DNA of 64,000 bases from Streptomyces spinoverrucosus (lineage in GTDB: Bacteria > Actinomycetota > Actinomycetes > Streptomycetales > Streptomycetaceae): the NCBI RefSeq assembly GCF_015712165.1, contig NZ_JADPZX010000001.1, positions 3,675,001 to 3,739,000 of the forward strand. Direction: 5' to 3'. The position numbers and the translations under genes were made by a program. Of the stretch, positions 16,215-25,031 are shown piece by piece; position 1 is the first letter of the stretch, and every line of letters begins with the position of its first letter. A model generated the notes under the pieces. That model did not search any database and had not been told where the DNA came from. It was given only the letters and a program-made list of their open reading frames with translations.

Positions 16215-16464
16215 CCGGCGACCGTAGGCGGCGGGGAGTGGTGGCTTCTGCCCCGTTGAGTACTTTTAATCCGTACGGGTGAAACGATCCCTCATAAGGG
16301 GACAGGACCCCTGTATTCCGGGGCTCGTTCGTGACGGGGTGGCCGGTTCGGGGCGCGTACGGGCGCGCGGCCGGGCGCGAAGGGGAGTTCAGCGCCGGTC
16401 GGCGCAGGTAGCTCATCGGCGGCCCGGCGCCCGGCTGTCAGTGCCGGCGGCTACGGTTTCGTCC

Positions 16465-17874
16465 ATGGCTGCCCGTACGAAGACCACCAAGGACCGGCCG
16501 TCCTACCGCTGCACCGAGTGCGGCTGGCAGACGGCCAAATGGCTCGGTCGATGCCCCGAGTGCCAGGCATGGGGGACGATCGAGGAGTACGGCGCGCCCG
16601 CGGTGCGGACCACGGCGCCGGGGCGCGTCACGACGTCCGCGCTGCCCATCGGGCAGGTCGACGGACGGCAGGCGACCGCCCGTTCGACCGGCGTGCCCGA
16701 GCTGGACCGGGTGCTCGGCGGCGGCCTGGTCCCCGGCGCGGTGGTGCTGGTCGCGGGCGAGCCCGGCGTCGGCAAGTCGACGCTGCTGCTGGATGTGGCG
16801 GCCAAGTCGGCGAGCGACGAGCACCGCACCCTCTATGTGACCGGCGAGGAGTCGGCGAGCCAGGTCCGGCTGCGCGCCGACCGCATCGGCGCCATCGACG
16901 ACCACCTCTATCTCGCCGCCGAGACCGATCTGGCCGCCGTCCTCGGCCACTTGGACGCGGTGAAGCCGTCACTGCTGATCATGGACTCGGTACAGACGGT
17001 CGCCTCCCCGGAGATCGACGGCGCGCCCGGCGGCATGGCGCAGGTCCGCGAGGTGGCCGGCGCCCTGATCCGCGCCTCGAAGGAGCGCGGCATGTCCACG
17101 CTCCTGGTCGGCCATGTCACCAAGGACGGCGCGATCGCGGGCCCCCGCCTCCTGGAGCACCTCGTCGACGTCGTCCTGCACTTCGAGGGCGACCGGCACG
17201 CGCGCCTGCGCCTCGTACGAGGCGTCAAGAACCGGTACGGCACGACGGACGAGGTCGGCTGCTTCGAGCTGCACGACGAGGGCATCATGGGCCTTGCGGA
17301 CCCGAGCGGACTTTTCCTGACCCGTCGTGACGAACCGGTCCCTGGCACCTGCCTGACCGTCACCCTGGAGGGCCGCCGCCCCCTGGTGGCCGAGGTCCAG
17401 GCGCTCACGGTCGACTCCCAGATCCCCTCCCCTCGCCGCACGACGTCCGGGCTGGAGACCTCCCGCGTCTCGATGATGCTGGCGGTGCTGGAGCAGCGCG
17501 GCCGGATCAGCGCCCTGGGCAAGCGGGACATCTACTCGGCGACGGTCGGCGGCGTGCGGCTGTCCGAACCGGCCGCCGATCTCGCCGTCGCCCTTGCCCT
17601 GGCCTCCGCCGCCAGCGACACCCCGCTGCCGAAGAACCTCGTCGCGATCGGCGAGGTCGGCCTCGCGGGCGAGGTCAGACGGGTCACCGGCGTGCAGCGC
17701 AGGCTCGCGGAGGCGCACCGGCTGGGCTTCACGCACGCCCTCGTACCGGGCGACCCGGGCAAGATCCCGGCCGGCATGAAGGTCCTGGAAGTCGCGGACA
17801 TAGGGGACGCCCTGAGGGTGCTGCCCCGCTCCCGTCGCCGAGAGGCCCCCCGGGACGAGGAGGACCGCCGGTAG
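16465..17874 (+). CDS. radA: DNA repair protein RadA
   Basis: A 469-residue ATPase that helps branch migration in recombinational repair. The N-terminal C4 zinc finger reads CTECG and CPEC (about 17-34). The RecA-like core carries Walker [13 protein letters not shown] and the RadA-specific KNRYG motif in [13 protein letters not shown]. The C-terminal Lon-protease-like domain ends with [15 protein letters not shown]. The ATG at 16465 lies seven bases after TACGGT and has no ribosome binding site, suggesting a leaderless mRNA. It is followed 80 bp later by disA; the radA-disA pairing is widely conserved and ties DNA integrity to c-di-AMP signalling. Confidence 0.95.
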   Translation: MAARTKTTKDRPSYRCTECGWQTAKWLGRCPECQAWGTIEEYGAPAVRTTAPGRVTTSALPIGQVDGRQATARSTGVPELDRVLGGGLVPGAVVLVAGEPGVGKSTLLLDVAAKSASDEHRTLYVTGEESASQVRLRADRIGAIDDHLYLAAETDLAAVLGHLDAVKPSLLIMDSVQTVASPEIDGAPGGMAQVREVAGALIRASKERGMSTLLVGHVTKDGAIAGPRLLEHLVDVVLHFEGDRHARLRLVRGVKNRYGTTDEVGCFELHDEGIMGLADPSGLFLTRRDEPVPGTCLTVTLEGRRPLVAEVQALTVDSQIPSPRRTTSGLETSRVSMMLAVLEQRGRISALGKRDIYSATVGGVRLSEPAADLAVALALASAASDTPLPKNLVAIGEVGLAGEVRRVTGVQRRLAEAHRLGFTHALVPGDPGKIPAGMKVLEVADIGDALRVLPRSRRREAPRDEEDRR

Positions 17875-17954
17875 ACTTTGCCCTGGTCTCGCCCGTCCGT
17901 ACGAACCGAGTGCGGATCCGGGAGCGCCCCAGAACCTGCGACCGGAGGAGTGCA

Positions 17955-19079
17955 GTGGCAGCCAACGACCGGGCAGCAGCTCCCGGAAAGTCCGGTGGGA
18001 GTGCCGGTTCCGATGGCCTGATGCGCGCCTCGCTGAGCGCCGTGGCACCCGGCACGCCCCTGCGCGACGGCCTGGAGCGGGTCCTGCGCGGCAACACCGG
18101 CGGCCTGATCGTGCTCGGCTCCGACAAGACCGTCGAGGCCATGTGCACGGGTGGTTTCGTCCTGGATGTCGAGTTCACGGCGACCCGGCTGCGGGAGCTG
18201 TGCAAGCTCGACGGCGGCATCGTGCTCTCCTCCGACCTGTCGAAGATCCTCCGGGCGGGCGTCCAACTGGTCCCCGACCCCACGATCCCGACCGAGGAGA
18301 CCGGCACCCGGCACCGCACGGCCGACCGGGTCAGCAAGCAGGTCGGTTTCCCGGTGGTCTCGGTCTCCCAGTCCATGCGGCTGATCGCCCTCTACGTCGA
18401 CGGCCAGCGCCGCGTCCTGGAGGACTCGGCGGCGATCCTCTCCCGCGCCAACCAGGCCCTCGCGACCCTGGAGCGCTACAAGCTCCGCCTGGACGAGGTC
18501 GCGGGCACGCTGTCCGCGCTGGAGATCGAGGACCTGGTGACGGTCCGGGACGTCTCGGCGGTGGCGCAGCGGCTGGAGATGGTGCGCCGGATCGCGACCG
18601 AAATCGCCGAGTACGTGGTGGAGCTGGGCACCGACGGGCGGCTGCTCGCGCTCCAGCTGGACGAGTTGATCGCGGGCGTGGAGCCCGAGCGCGAGCTGGT
18701 CGTCCGGGACTACGTCCCCGAACCCACCGCAAAGCGTTCGCGCACGGTGGACGAGGCACTGTCCGAGCTGGACGCGCTCAGCCACGCCGAACTGCTCGAA
18801 CTGGCCACGGTGGCCCGGGCGCTCGGCTACACCGGCTCCCCCGAGGCGCTCGACTCGGCGGTCTCGCCACGCGGCTTCCGGCTGCTGGCCAAGGTGCCCC
18901 GGCTGCCGGGCGCCATCATCGACCGCCTGGTGGAGCACTTCGGCGGCCTGCAGAAGCTCCTCGCCGCGAGCGTCGACGACCTCCAGACGGTGGACGGCGT
19001 GGGCGAGGCCCGCGCACGCAGCGTACGGGAGGGCCTGTCACGCCTGGCGGAGTCGTCGATCCTGGAGCGGTACGTCTAG
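17955..19079 (+). CDS. disA: DNA integrity scanning diadenylate cyclase DisA
   Basis: Makes c-di-AMP from two ATP and scans DNA for branched structures. The DAC domain (about 30-170) has the catalytic DGG of [11 protein letters not shown], where many homologues have DGA, and GTRHRTAD, containing the RHR motif. A linker helix domain and a C-terminal helix-hairpin-helix ([24 protein letters not shown]) complete the 374-residue protein. The GTG at 17955 is chosen because GGAGGAG lies 4-5 bases upstream. It is probably co-transcribed with radA. In Streptomyces c-di-AMP affects osmotic balance and cell-wall hydrolase riboswitches. Confidence 0.95.
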   Translation: MAANDRAAAPGKSGGSAGSDGLMRASLSAVAPGTPLRDGLERVLRGNTGGLIVLGSDKTVEAMCTGGFVLDVEFTATRLRELCKLDGGIVLSSDLSKILRAGVQLVPDPTIPTEETGTRHRTADRVSKQVGFPVVSVSQSMRLIALYVDGQRRVLEDSAAILSRANQALATLERYKLRLDEVAGTLSALEIEDLVTVRDVSAVAQRLEMVRRIATEIAEYVVELGTDGRLLALQLDELIAGVEPERELVVRDYVPEPTAKRSRTVDEALSELDALSHAELLELATVARALGYTGSPEALDSAVSPRGFRLLAKVPRLPGAIIDRLVEHFGGLQKLLAASVDDLQTVDGVGEARARSVREGLSRLAESSILERYV

Positions 19080-19086
19080 TACGGGA

Positions 19087-19171
19087 CGGCTGGGCAGCGC
19101 CGTCGGGGGCGCGGGGCTGTATCAATGTGCGGCTCCGCCGCGTGGGCGCGACCAGCCACGACGAGCCCACA
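19087..19171 (+). repeat. Dispersed intergenic repeat, copy 2 (plus orientation)
   Basis: This matches the element at 12441-12521 in inverted orientation, including GGCGCGGGGCTGTATC, the core GCGGCTCCGCCGCGTGGGCG and CGACCAGCCAC. It begins seven bases after the disA stop and could double as its terminator through the hairpin GCGGCTCCGCCGC. Confidence 0.75.
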
Positions 19172-19216
19172 CCCGGCGATGACGACCAGCCACCGCGGAC
19201 CCGAACCTGGCGGAGC

Positions 19217-20071
19217 CTAGTCGGCATCCAGCACAAACGACGTCCGCAACGTCCCGAACCCCGCCGACTTCCCCTCCAACAGATACGTCCCCGCCCCGGC
19301 CACCCCCGCCGGAGGCGTCCCGCACTTCGGGGCGCTCGGCTTCCGGTCCCACTCCACGGTGTACGTGACGCTGCTCCCCGCCGGCACCCGGTACAGCAAG
19401 CTCCCGGCACCCTTGGGGCAGTCCGCCGACGACCAGTACGTGTCGTCGCCGGCCGCCTGAGTGACCGTCAGCACCGCGCTCTTCGGCCCGAGGTCGACCT
19501 TGCAGTCACTGCCGGAGGTGTTCTTCGCGGTCAGCCGGAACGCGGGCGTCTCGTCGGGCGAGTACGCGTTGCGCACGCTGCGCAGAGTCAACGTCACCGC
19601 GTTGGCGGTGCAGTTGGGCAGTGAGGACCCGGCCGGCAGCGTGTCGCCCGTACCGACACCACCGCCGGAGGCACCCGCGGCCGTACCGCCGGAAGCGGCT
19701 CCGCCCGAGGCGTCGGACCCACCGGCGTCACCCGAACCCGCACCGGAGCTGTCACCCGTACCGTCGCCGGATCCGTCCCCCGAACCGTCCCCGCTACCGG
19801 TCCCACCGGTGCCCTCGTCGCCCGACTCGTCGCGCCCGCCCGGCGCTTCGGTGATCGCGGGACCGGAACCGGACGGCCCCGGTGTGATCGAGGGCGCGGG
19901 ATTCTTGCCGTCGGAGCCGTTCGCGCCGTTGCCGCTCCGGCCGCCGCCACCCGACGTCACGATCCAGGTGATCAGCAGGGCCAGCAGGGCGACCACAGAC
20001 AGCATGACCACCCTCCGTCGCCAGTAGATGGAGGAGGGAAGCGGCCCGACCGGATTGCGCAGAGATCCCAC
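19217..20071 (-). CDS. Single-pass membrane protein with Gly/Ser/Asp linker and exported domain
   Basis: I do not recognise the family. The 284-residue product has an N-terminal membrane span or signal (RVVMLSVVALLALLITWIVTSGG). About 110 residues of repetitive linker follow (GSGDGSGDGSGDGTGD), then a C-terminal beta-rich domain of about 130 residues with paired cysteines (LPNCTANAV, SDCKVDLG, SADCPKGAG, APKCGTPP). This looks like a surface-anchored Ig-like or intracellular-proteinase-inhibitor-like fold. The GTG at 20071 lies seven bases after TACAGT on the coding strand, a leaderless start. Confidence 0.75.
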   Translation of the reverse strand: MGSLRNPVGPLPSSIYWRRRVVMLSVVALLALLITWIVTSGGGGRSGNGANGSDGKNPAPSITPGPSGSGPAITEAPGGRDESGDEGTGGTGSGDGSGDGSGDGTGDSSGAGSGDAGGSDASGGAASGGTAAGASGGGVGTGDTLPAGSSLPNCTANAVTLTLRSVRNAYSPDETPAFRLTAKNTSGSDCKVDLGPKSAVLTVTQAAGDDTYWSSADCPKGAGSLLYRVPAGSSVTYTVEWDRKPSAPKCGTPPAGVAGAGTYLLEGKSAGFGTLRTSFVLDAD

Positions 20072-20310
20072 GGCGCAAACTGTACGAGAGATCGGTGCCT
20101 TCACTGGCCCCACCCGCCGCCTGGAGCCACAACTTTTCCGGATCATCATCCCGGAAACGTCCTGCGGACGTACGACAGTTGGGTGCGCCGGGCACAGTGG
20201 CGGGCCCGCGCGACCGCGAACCGCACACCGTTGGCCATGGCCCGCCGCCCCGCGAAACGCTTCGCAGCAGCACGGTCGATCCGCACCGACGTGGCAGGAT
20301 CGGAACTGCC

Positions 20311-21294
20311 ATGACTGCTCCCACGAAGCCCCCGCAGACCAGCCCCGCCGAGGCCCTCACTGGCTCCCCACGCGGAGAGACCCCCGGAGAGACCCGTGGA
20401 GAGATCCGCGGCGAGATCCGCGGAGAACACCTCCACTCCCCCGTCATCGCCTGGTTCGACGAGCACGCGCGCGACCTGCCCTGGCGGCGGCCGGAGGCCG
20501 GCGCGTGGGGCGTGATGGTCAGCGAGTTCATGCTCCAGCAGACCCCGGTCAACCGCGTGCTGCCCGTCTACGAGCAGTGGCTGGCCCGCTGGCCGCGCCC
20601 GGCCGACCTCGCCAAGGAGGCCCCCGGCGAGGCCGTCCGCGCCTGGGGCCGGCTCGGCTACCCGCGCCGCGCCCTGCGCCTGCACGGCGCCGCCGTCGCC
20701 ATAACGGAACGGCACAGCGGCGACGTACCGACCGACCACGCCCAGCTCCTCGCGCTGCCCGGCATCGGGGAGTACACGGCGGCGGCCGTGGCGTCGTTCG
20801 CGTACGGGCAGCGGCATGCCGTGCTCGACACCAACGTCCGCCGGGTGTTCGCCCGCGCGGTCGCCGGCACGCAGTACCCGCCGAACGCGACGACGGCCGC
20901 CGAGCGCAGGCTGGCGCGGGCCCTGCTACCGGAGGACGAGGGGATCGCCGCCCGCTGGGCCGCCGCCTCGATGGAGCTGGGCGCGCTGGTGTGCACGGCC
21001 AAGAACGAGGGCTGCCAGCGCTGCCCGATCGCCGCGCAGTGCGCGTGGCGGCTGGCGGGCAAGCCGGAGCACGAGGGTCCGCCGCGGCGCGGCCAGACGT
21101 ACGCCGGTACGGACCGCCAGGTGCGCGGCAAGCTGCTCGCCGTACTGCGCGAGGCCCACGCACCCGTTCCGCAGGCGCTCCTCGACCGGGTGTGGCACGA
21201 GCCGGTCCAGCGCGCCCGGGCCCTGGACGGTCTGGTCGCCGACGGTCTGGTGGAGCCGCTGCCGGGCGGGCTGTACCGGCTGCCGCTGAGCTGA
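20311..21294 (+). CDS. mutY: A/G-specific adenine glycosylase
   Basis: Removes adenine mispaired with 8-oxoguanine in base-excision repair. The 327-residue protein has the catalytic Glu region VSEFMLQQTPVNRV, helix-hairpin-helix LPGIGEYTAAAVASFA, catalytic Asp in VLDTNVRRVFAR, and the [4Fe-4S] ligand set C-X6-C-X2-C-X5-C in CTAKNEGCQRCPIAAQC. The C-terminal 8-oxoG recognition domain is short compared with E. coli MutY, as usual in actinobacteria. Residues about 20-40 are a small repeat (GETPGETRGEIRGEIRGE) encoded by a 15-base tandem repeat. The gene stands alone upstream of sigE. Confidence 0.92.
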   Translation: MTAPTKPPQTSPAEALTGSPRGETPGETRGEIRGEIRGEHLHSPVIAWFDEHARDLPWRRPEAGAWGVMVSEFMLQQTPVNRVLPVYEQWLARWPRPADLAKEAPGEAVRAWGRLGYPRRALRLHGAAVAITERHSGDVPTDHAQLLALPGIGEYTAAAVASFAYGQRHAVLDTNVRRVFARAVAGTQYPPNATTAAERRLARALLPEDEGIAARWAAASMELGALVCTAKNEGCQRCPIAAQCAWRLAGKPEHEGPPRRGQTYAGTDRQVRGKLLAVLREAHAPVPQALLDRVWHEPVQRARALDGLVADGLVEPLPGGLYRLPLS

Positions 21295-21388
21295 CGCACA
21301 GCCGCGTCGCAGTCGGGGCCACGGCCGCGTCACAGCCCGGCGCACAGCCGCGTCACAGTCCGGCGCACAGTCACGTCACAGCGCAGGG
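21295..21388. repeat. About 23-bp imperfect tandem repeat, four units
   Basis: Four units of the type CGCACAGCCGCGTCACAGTC follow directly after the mutY stop codon, with unit lengths of 22-24 bases. No coding potential is apparent. It fills the first third of the mutY-sigE gap. Confidence 0.75.
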
Positions 21389-21472
21389 CACCCTCCCGGC
21401 ACCCAAATCACCCCATACCCACCCCATCTGAGCTGCGCCTTTAACCGTTTCCTACTTCCGTTACACAACCGA

Positions 21473-21512
21473 CGGACAGCCGAGCGTTCACCGCAGGCTG
21501 CTTCGGACAGCC
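21473..21512 (+). promoter_or_regulatory. Direct repeat CGGACAGCC upstream of sigE
   Basis: CGGACAGCC occurs at 21473-21481 and 21504-21512, 31 bases apart (about three helical turns), 80-120 bases upstream of the sigE start. Response regulators of the OmpR class bind direct repeats. CseB is known to activate the sigE promoter in S. coelicolor, so this is a candidate CseB site. No confident -10/-35 pair could be picked by eye. Confidence 0.35.
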
Positions 21513-21594
21513 CCGTGACAACGCCTCCGTAGCTTCATTTCTGTGCCCGACAGGGGGGCGCAGGTGCAGAAAACGGGGATGGAGGCGGTTGATC

Positions 21595-22143
21595 ATGGAG
21601 CAGCGCGAGGCGGGCGAGGTGCTCGGGTTCGAGGAGTACGTCCGCACCCGGCAGGACGCGCTGTTGCGCAGTGCCCGCCGGCTGGTCCCGGACCCGGTCG
21701 ACGCCCAGGACCTGCTCCAGACGGCACTGGCCCGGACGTACGGCCGCTGGGACGGCATAGCCGACAAGCGGCTCGCGGACGCCTATCTGCGCCGGGTCAT
21801 GATCAACACGCGGACCGAGTGGTGGCGGGCCCGCAAGCTGGAGGAGGTGCCCACCGAGCAGCTCCCGGAGGCGTGCGTGGACGACTCCTCGGAGCAGCAC
21901 GCGGACCGCGCCCTGCTGATGGACGTCATGAAGGTGCTGGCCCCCAAGCAGCGCAGCGTGGTGGTGCTGCGACACTGGGAGCAGATGTCCACGGAGGAGA
22001 CGGCCGCCGCCCTCGGCATGTCGGCCGGAACGGTCAAGAGCACGCTGCACCGGGCGCTCGCCCGGCTCCGGGAGGAGCTGGAGGCCCGCGACCTGGACGC
22101 ACGCGCGCTGGAGCGTGAGGAGCGGGAGCGTTGCGCGGCCTGA
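21595..22143 (+). CDS. sigE: RNA polymerase ECF sigma factor SigE (cell-envelope stress)
   Basis: A 182-residue ECF sigma factor with region 2 (ARRLVPDPVDAQDLLQTAL, NTRTEWWRAR) and region 4 (LAPKQRSVVVLRHWEQMSTEETAAALGMSAGTVKSTLHRAL). Sequence and context (followed by cseA, cseB, cseC) identify it as the envelope-stress sigma factor that controls wall-maintenance genes. No anti-sigma gene is adjacent; in this system control is at transcription through CseB/CseC. The ATG at 21595 has GGAGG nine bases upstream. A hairpin sits directly after the stop, inside the start of cseA. Confidence 0.95.
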   Translation: MEQREAGEVLGFEEYVRTRQDALLRSARRLVPDPVDAQDLLQTALARTYGRWDGIADKRLADAYLRRVMINTRTEWWRARKLEEVPTEQLPEACVDDSSEQHADRALLMDVMKVLAPKQRSVVVLRHWEQMSTEETAAALGMSAGTVKSTLHRALARLREELEARDLDARALEREERERCAA

Positions 22144-22823
22144 CCGGCAGGGCCGGTGTCGACACCGGCCCCGGGCCCAGCCCGGCCCGAGGCACCTTGC
22201 AGGCGGTGATCACGGCGGTGGCCGTGCTCACCGCCCTCAGCCTTTTACTGTCCGCCTGCGCCACGGGCGGCACCGGTGCCCGGGACGAGGGTCCGGCGCA
22301 TGACGACGCGGTGGCTGCCTCGGCGGCGAGCCCGGCCGCCCAGGCCTCGGCGGTGCCTCCGTCCAGGACCCTGAGCAGGGGCGCGGCCGTCAAGCTGCTG
22401 CTGTCCGATCCGCATGTCTCGGCGGCCGTGAAGCGCGGCCTGAAACCGTGCGTCGCCGACGAGTACCCGGTCGACCTGTCCTACGGCGATCTGACCGGCG
22501 GGGCCGTCGAGGACGTCGTCGTCAACGTCGTGACCTGCACCGACGTCGTCGGCGTCGGCTCGTACGTGTATCGCGAGCAGGGCGGTAGCTACCAGAATGT
22601 CTTCCGGGCGGAGGAGCCCCCGGTCTACGCCGAGATAGACCGCGGTGACCTGGTGGTCACCAAGCAGGTGTACGAGAAGGGCGACCCGGTGTCGAGCCCG
22701 TCCGGCGAGAACGTGATCACGTACCGCTGGACGGAGGGCCGCTTCACCGAGAAGTACCGCACGCGCAACGACTACAGCACGGTGGTCGGGGCGGAGCCGA
22801 CCGTGGCGCCCGAGAGCAACTGA
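22131..22823 (+). CDS. cseA: Lipoprotein CseA, negative modulator of the SigE system
   Basis: A 230-residue lipoprotein. The signal ends LSLLLSAC, a clear lipobox with Cys43. The mature part has a low-complexity stretch then a compact domain with LSYGDLTGG and a Cys pair. The proposed TTG start at 22131 overlaps sigE by 13 bases; GAGGAG lies about nine bases upstream and gives the signal its basic residues. In S. coelicolor loss of CseA raises sigE expression, so it is a negative modulator. Leu39 is encoded by TTA (22245-22247), the rare codon read by the bldA tRNA. It was the only TTA codon I found in the window. Confidence 0.9.
   Translation: MRGLTGRAGVDTGPGPSPARGTLQAVITAVAVLTALSLLLSACATGGTGARDEGPAHDDAVAASAASPAAQASAVPPSRTLSRGAAVKLLLSDPHVSAAVKRGLKPCVADEYPVDLSYGDLTGGAVEDVVVNVVTCTDVVGVGSYVYREQGGSYQNVFRAEEPPVYAEIDRGDLVVTKQVYEKGDPVSSPSGENVITYRWTEGRFTEKYRTRNDYSTVVGAEPTVAPESN
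22150..22171 (+). terminator. Hairpin just after sigE, inside the start of cseA
   Basis: GGGCCGGTG and CACCGGCCC around TCGA make a perfect 22-base palindrome beginning seven bases after the sigE stop codon. From memory, most sigE transcripts in S. coelicolor end just downstream of sigE, and this hairpin is the evident candidate for that intra-operon attenuation. It would keep CseABC levels low relative to SigE. Confidence 0.65.
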
Positions 22824-22932
22824 CCGAGTACGGGCCCGACGGACCCGGGCCCAACCGGCCCCAACCAAGCTGTCCCAGACCCAACAGACCCCAGAACCAA
22901 CGGCCCCCAACGGATACGGACTGAGAGCACGG

Positions 22933-23643
22933 ATGGCAGACCAGACCCACGTCCTGTTCGTCGAGGACGACGACGTCATCCGCGAGGCCACCCAGCTCGC
23001 CCTGGAGCGGGACGGCTTCGCGGTCACCGCCATGCCCGACGGCCTGTCGGGGCTGGAGGCGTTCCGGGCGAACCGGCCGGACATCGCCCTGCTGGACGTC
23101 ATGGTGCCGGGCCTCGACGGGGTCAGCCTGTGCCGCCGTATCCGCGACGAGTCGACCGTTCCGGTGATCATGCTGTCGGCACGGGCCGACTCGATCGACG
23201 TGGTCCTCGGCCTGGAGGCGGGCGCCGACGACTACGTGACCAAGCCGTTCGACGGTGCCGTGCTGGTCGCCCGGATCCGGGCGGTGCTGCGCCGGTTCGG
23301 GCACGCGAGCGGCGGCGCGGCGGGCCGGCCGGAGGAGGCGGACTCCGCTACGGGCGGCGGGGTGCTGACCTTCGGGGACCTGGAGGTCGACACGGAGGGC
23401 ATGGAGGTGCGCAAGGCAGGCCGGCCGGTGGCACTCACGCCGACCGAGATGCGGCTGCTGCTGGAGTTCTCCTCCGCGCCCGGCACGGTGCTGTCCCGGG
23501 ACAAGCTGCTGGAGCGCGTGTGGGACTACGGCTGGGGCGGGGACACCCGTGTGGTCGATGTCCATGTGCAGCGGCTGCGTACGAAGATCGGTCAGGACCG
23601 GATCGAGACGGTCCGCGGCTTCGGCTACAAGCTGAAGCCCTGA
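22933..23643 (+). CDS. cseB: Response regulator CseB
   Basis: A 236-residue OmpR/PhoB-class response regulator. The receiver domain has the acidic pocket FVEDDD, phosphoacceptor Asp in ALLDVMVPGLDG and the conserved Lys in VTKPF. The winged-helix output domain (about 135-236) includes LTPTEMRLLLEFSS and RVVDVHVQRLRTKIG. It is phosphorylated by CseC and activates sigE. It lies 109 bp after cseA and 20 bp before cseC in the same operon. The start at 22933 is preceded by a purine-rich GGACTGAGAG stretch. Confidence 0.95.
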   Translation: MADQTHVLFVEDDDVIREATQLALERDGFAVTAMPDGLSGLEAFRANRPDIALLDVMVPGLDGVSLCRRIRDESTVPVIMLSARADSIDVVLGLEAGADDYVTKPFDGAVLVARIRAVLRRFGHASGGAAGRPEEADSATGGGVLTFGDLEVDTEGMEVRKAGRPVALTPTEMRLLLEFSSAPGTVLSRDKLLERVWDYGWGGDTRVVDVHVQRLRTKIGQDRIETVRGFGYKLKP

Positions 23644-23663
23644 GGGCGGGGCGGGACACGTCG

Positions 23664-25010
23664 ATGCGGGGGATCACCCGGCGCCTGGTCGGGGCGCGCG
23701 TGCGGCGCACGGGCATCCGTACGGGACTCAGATGGAAGCTCAGCGCGGCGATCACGCTGGTCGGTGCGCTGGTCGCGATCGTGCTCAGCCTGGTCGTGCA
23801 CAACGCCGCCCGGGTCTCGATGCTGGACAACGCGCGCGACCTCGCCGACGAGCGGGTGCAGATCGCCCAGCGCAACTACGAGCTGTCCGGGCGGCCCAAC
23901 TTCCCCGACATCAAGATCGACGACCCGGACCTTCCGTCCGCGCTGCGGGCGAAGGTCGAGGCCGGGCGCCGGGCGACGTATGTGACCGACAAGCCGGGTG
24001 GCGGGCCGGACATCTGGGCGGCGGTGCCGCTCAAGGACGGGCATGTGCTGTCCCTGCACACCGGGTTCACCGACCGCAGCACGGACATCCTCAAGGACCT
24101 CGACCAGGCCCTCGTCATCGGCTCCATCGCGGTGGTCCTCGGCGGCAGTGCGCTCGGTGTGCTCATCGGGGGCCAGCTGTCGCGCCGGCTGCGCAAGGCG
24201 GCCTCCGCCGCGCACCAGGTCGCCAAGGGTGAGCCGGACGTGCGGGTGCGCGAGGCCATCGGCGGGGTCGTCCGGGACGAGACCGACGACCTGGCACGGG
24301 CCGTGGACGCGATGGCGGACACGCTGCAGCAGCGGCTGGAGGCGGAACGCCGGGTCACCGCCGACATCGCGCACGAGCTGCGCACCCCGGTGACCGGGCT
24401 GCTGACCGCCGCCGAGCTGCTGCCGCCGGGCCGCCCGACCGAGCTGGTGCTGGACCGGGCGAAGGCCATGCGCACGCTCGTCGAGGACGTGCTGGAGGTG
24501 GCCCGCCTCGACGGGGCCTCCGAGCGGGCCGAGCTGCAGGACATCATGCTGGGCGAGTTCGTCGCCCGGCGGGTGGCGGCGAAGGACGCCGAGATCGGCG
24601 TACAGGTGGTGCACGAGTCGGAGGTGACGACCGACCCGCGCCGGCTGGAGCGCGTGCTGTTCAACCTGCTCGCCAACGCCGCCCGGCACGGCAGGCCGCC
24701 CATAGAGGTCATCGTCGAGGGCCGGGTCATCCGCGTCCGCGATCACGGGCCGGGGTTTCCCGAGGACCTGCTGGCGGAGGGCCCGAGCCGGTTCCGCACC
24801 GGCAGCAAGGACCGCGCCGGTGTCGGCCACGGCCTGGGCCTGACCATCGCGGCCGGCCAGGCGAGGGTGCTGGGCGCCCGCCTGACCTTCCGCAACGTCC
24901 GCCCCCCGGGCGCCGCCGACCACATACCGGCCGAGGGCGCCGTCGCCGTCCTGTGGCTGCCGGAACACGCGCCGACGAACACGGGGAGTTATCCGATGCT
25001 GGCCGACTAG
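23664..25010 (+). CDS. cseC: Sensor histidine kinase CseC
   Basis: A 448-residue membrane kinase sensing cell-envelope damage. Membrane span 1 (AAITLVGALVAIVLSLVVH) is followed by an outside domain of about 110 residues, span 2 (ALVIGSIAVVLGGSALGVLIGG) and a HAMP linker. The H-box is DIAHELRTPVTG, and the ATPase motifs are LLANAARHG, DHGPGFP and GHGLGLTIA. The ATG at 23664 gives a basic cytoplasmic N-terminus. It is the last gene of the sigE operon. Confidence 0.95.
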   Translation: MRGITRRLVGARVRRTGIRTGLRWKLSAAITLVGALVAIVLSLVVHNAARVSMLDNARDLADERVQIAQRNYELSGRPNFPDIKIDDPDLPSALRAKVEAGRRATYVTDKPGGGPDIWAAVPLKDGHVLSLHTGFTDRSTDILKDLDQALVIGSIAVVLGGSALGVLIGGQLSRRLRKAASAAHQVAKGEPDVRVREAIGGVVRDETDDLARAVDAMADTLQQRLEAERRVTADIAHELRTPVTGLLTAAELLPPGRPTELVLDRAKAMRTLVEDVLEVARLDGASERAELQDIMLGEFVARRVAAKDAEIGVQVVHESEVTTDPRRLERVLFNLLANAARHGRPPIEVIVEGRVIRVRDHGPGFPEDLLAEGPSRFRTGSKDRAGVGHGLGLTIAAGQARVLGARLTFRNVRPPGAADHIPAEGAVAVLWLPEHAPTNTGSYPMLAD

Positions 25011-25031
25011 GGCCGGACCCCGGGGGGTGGC

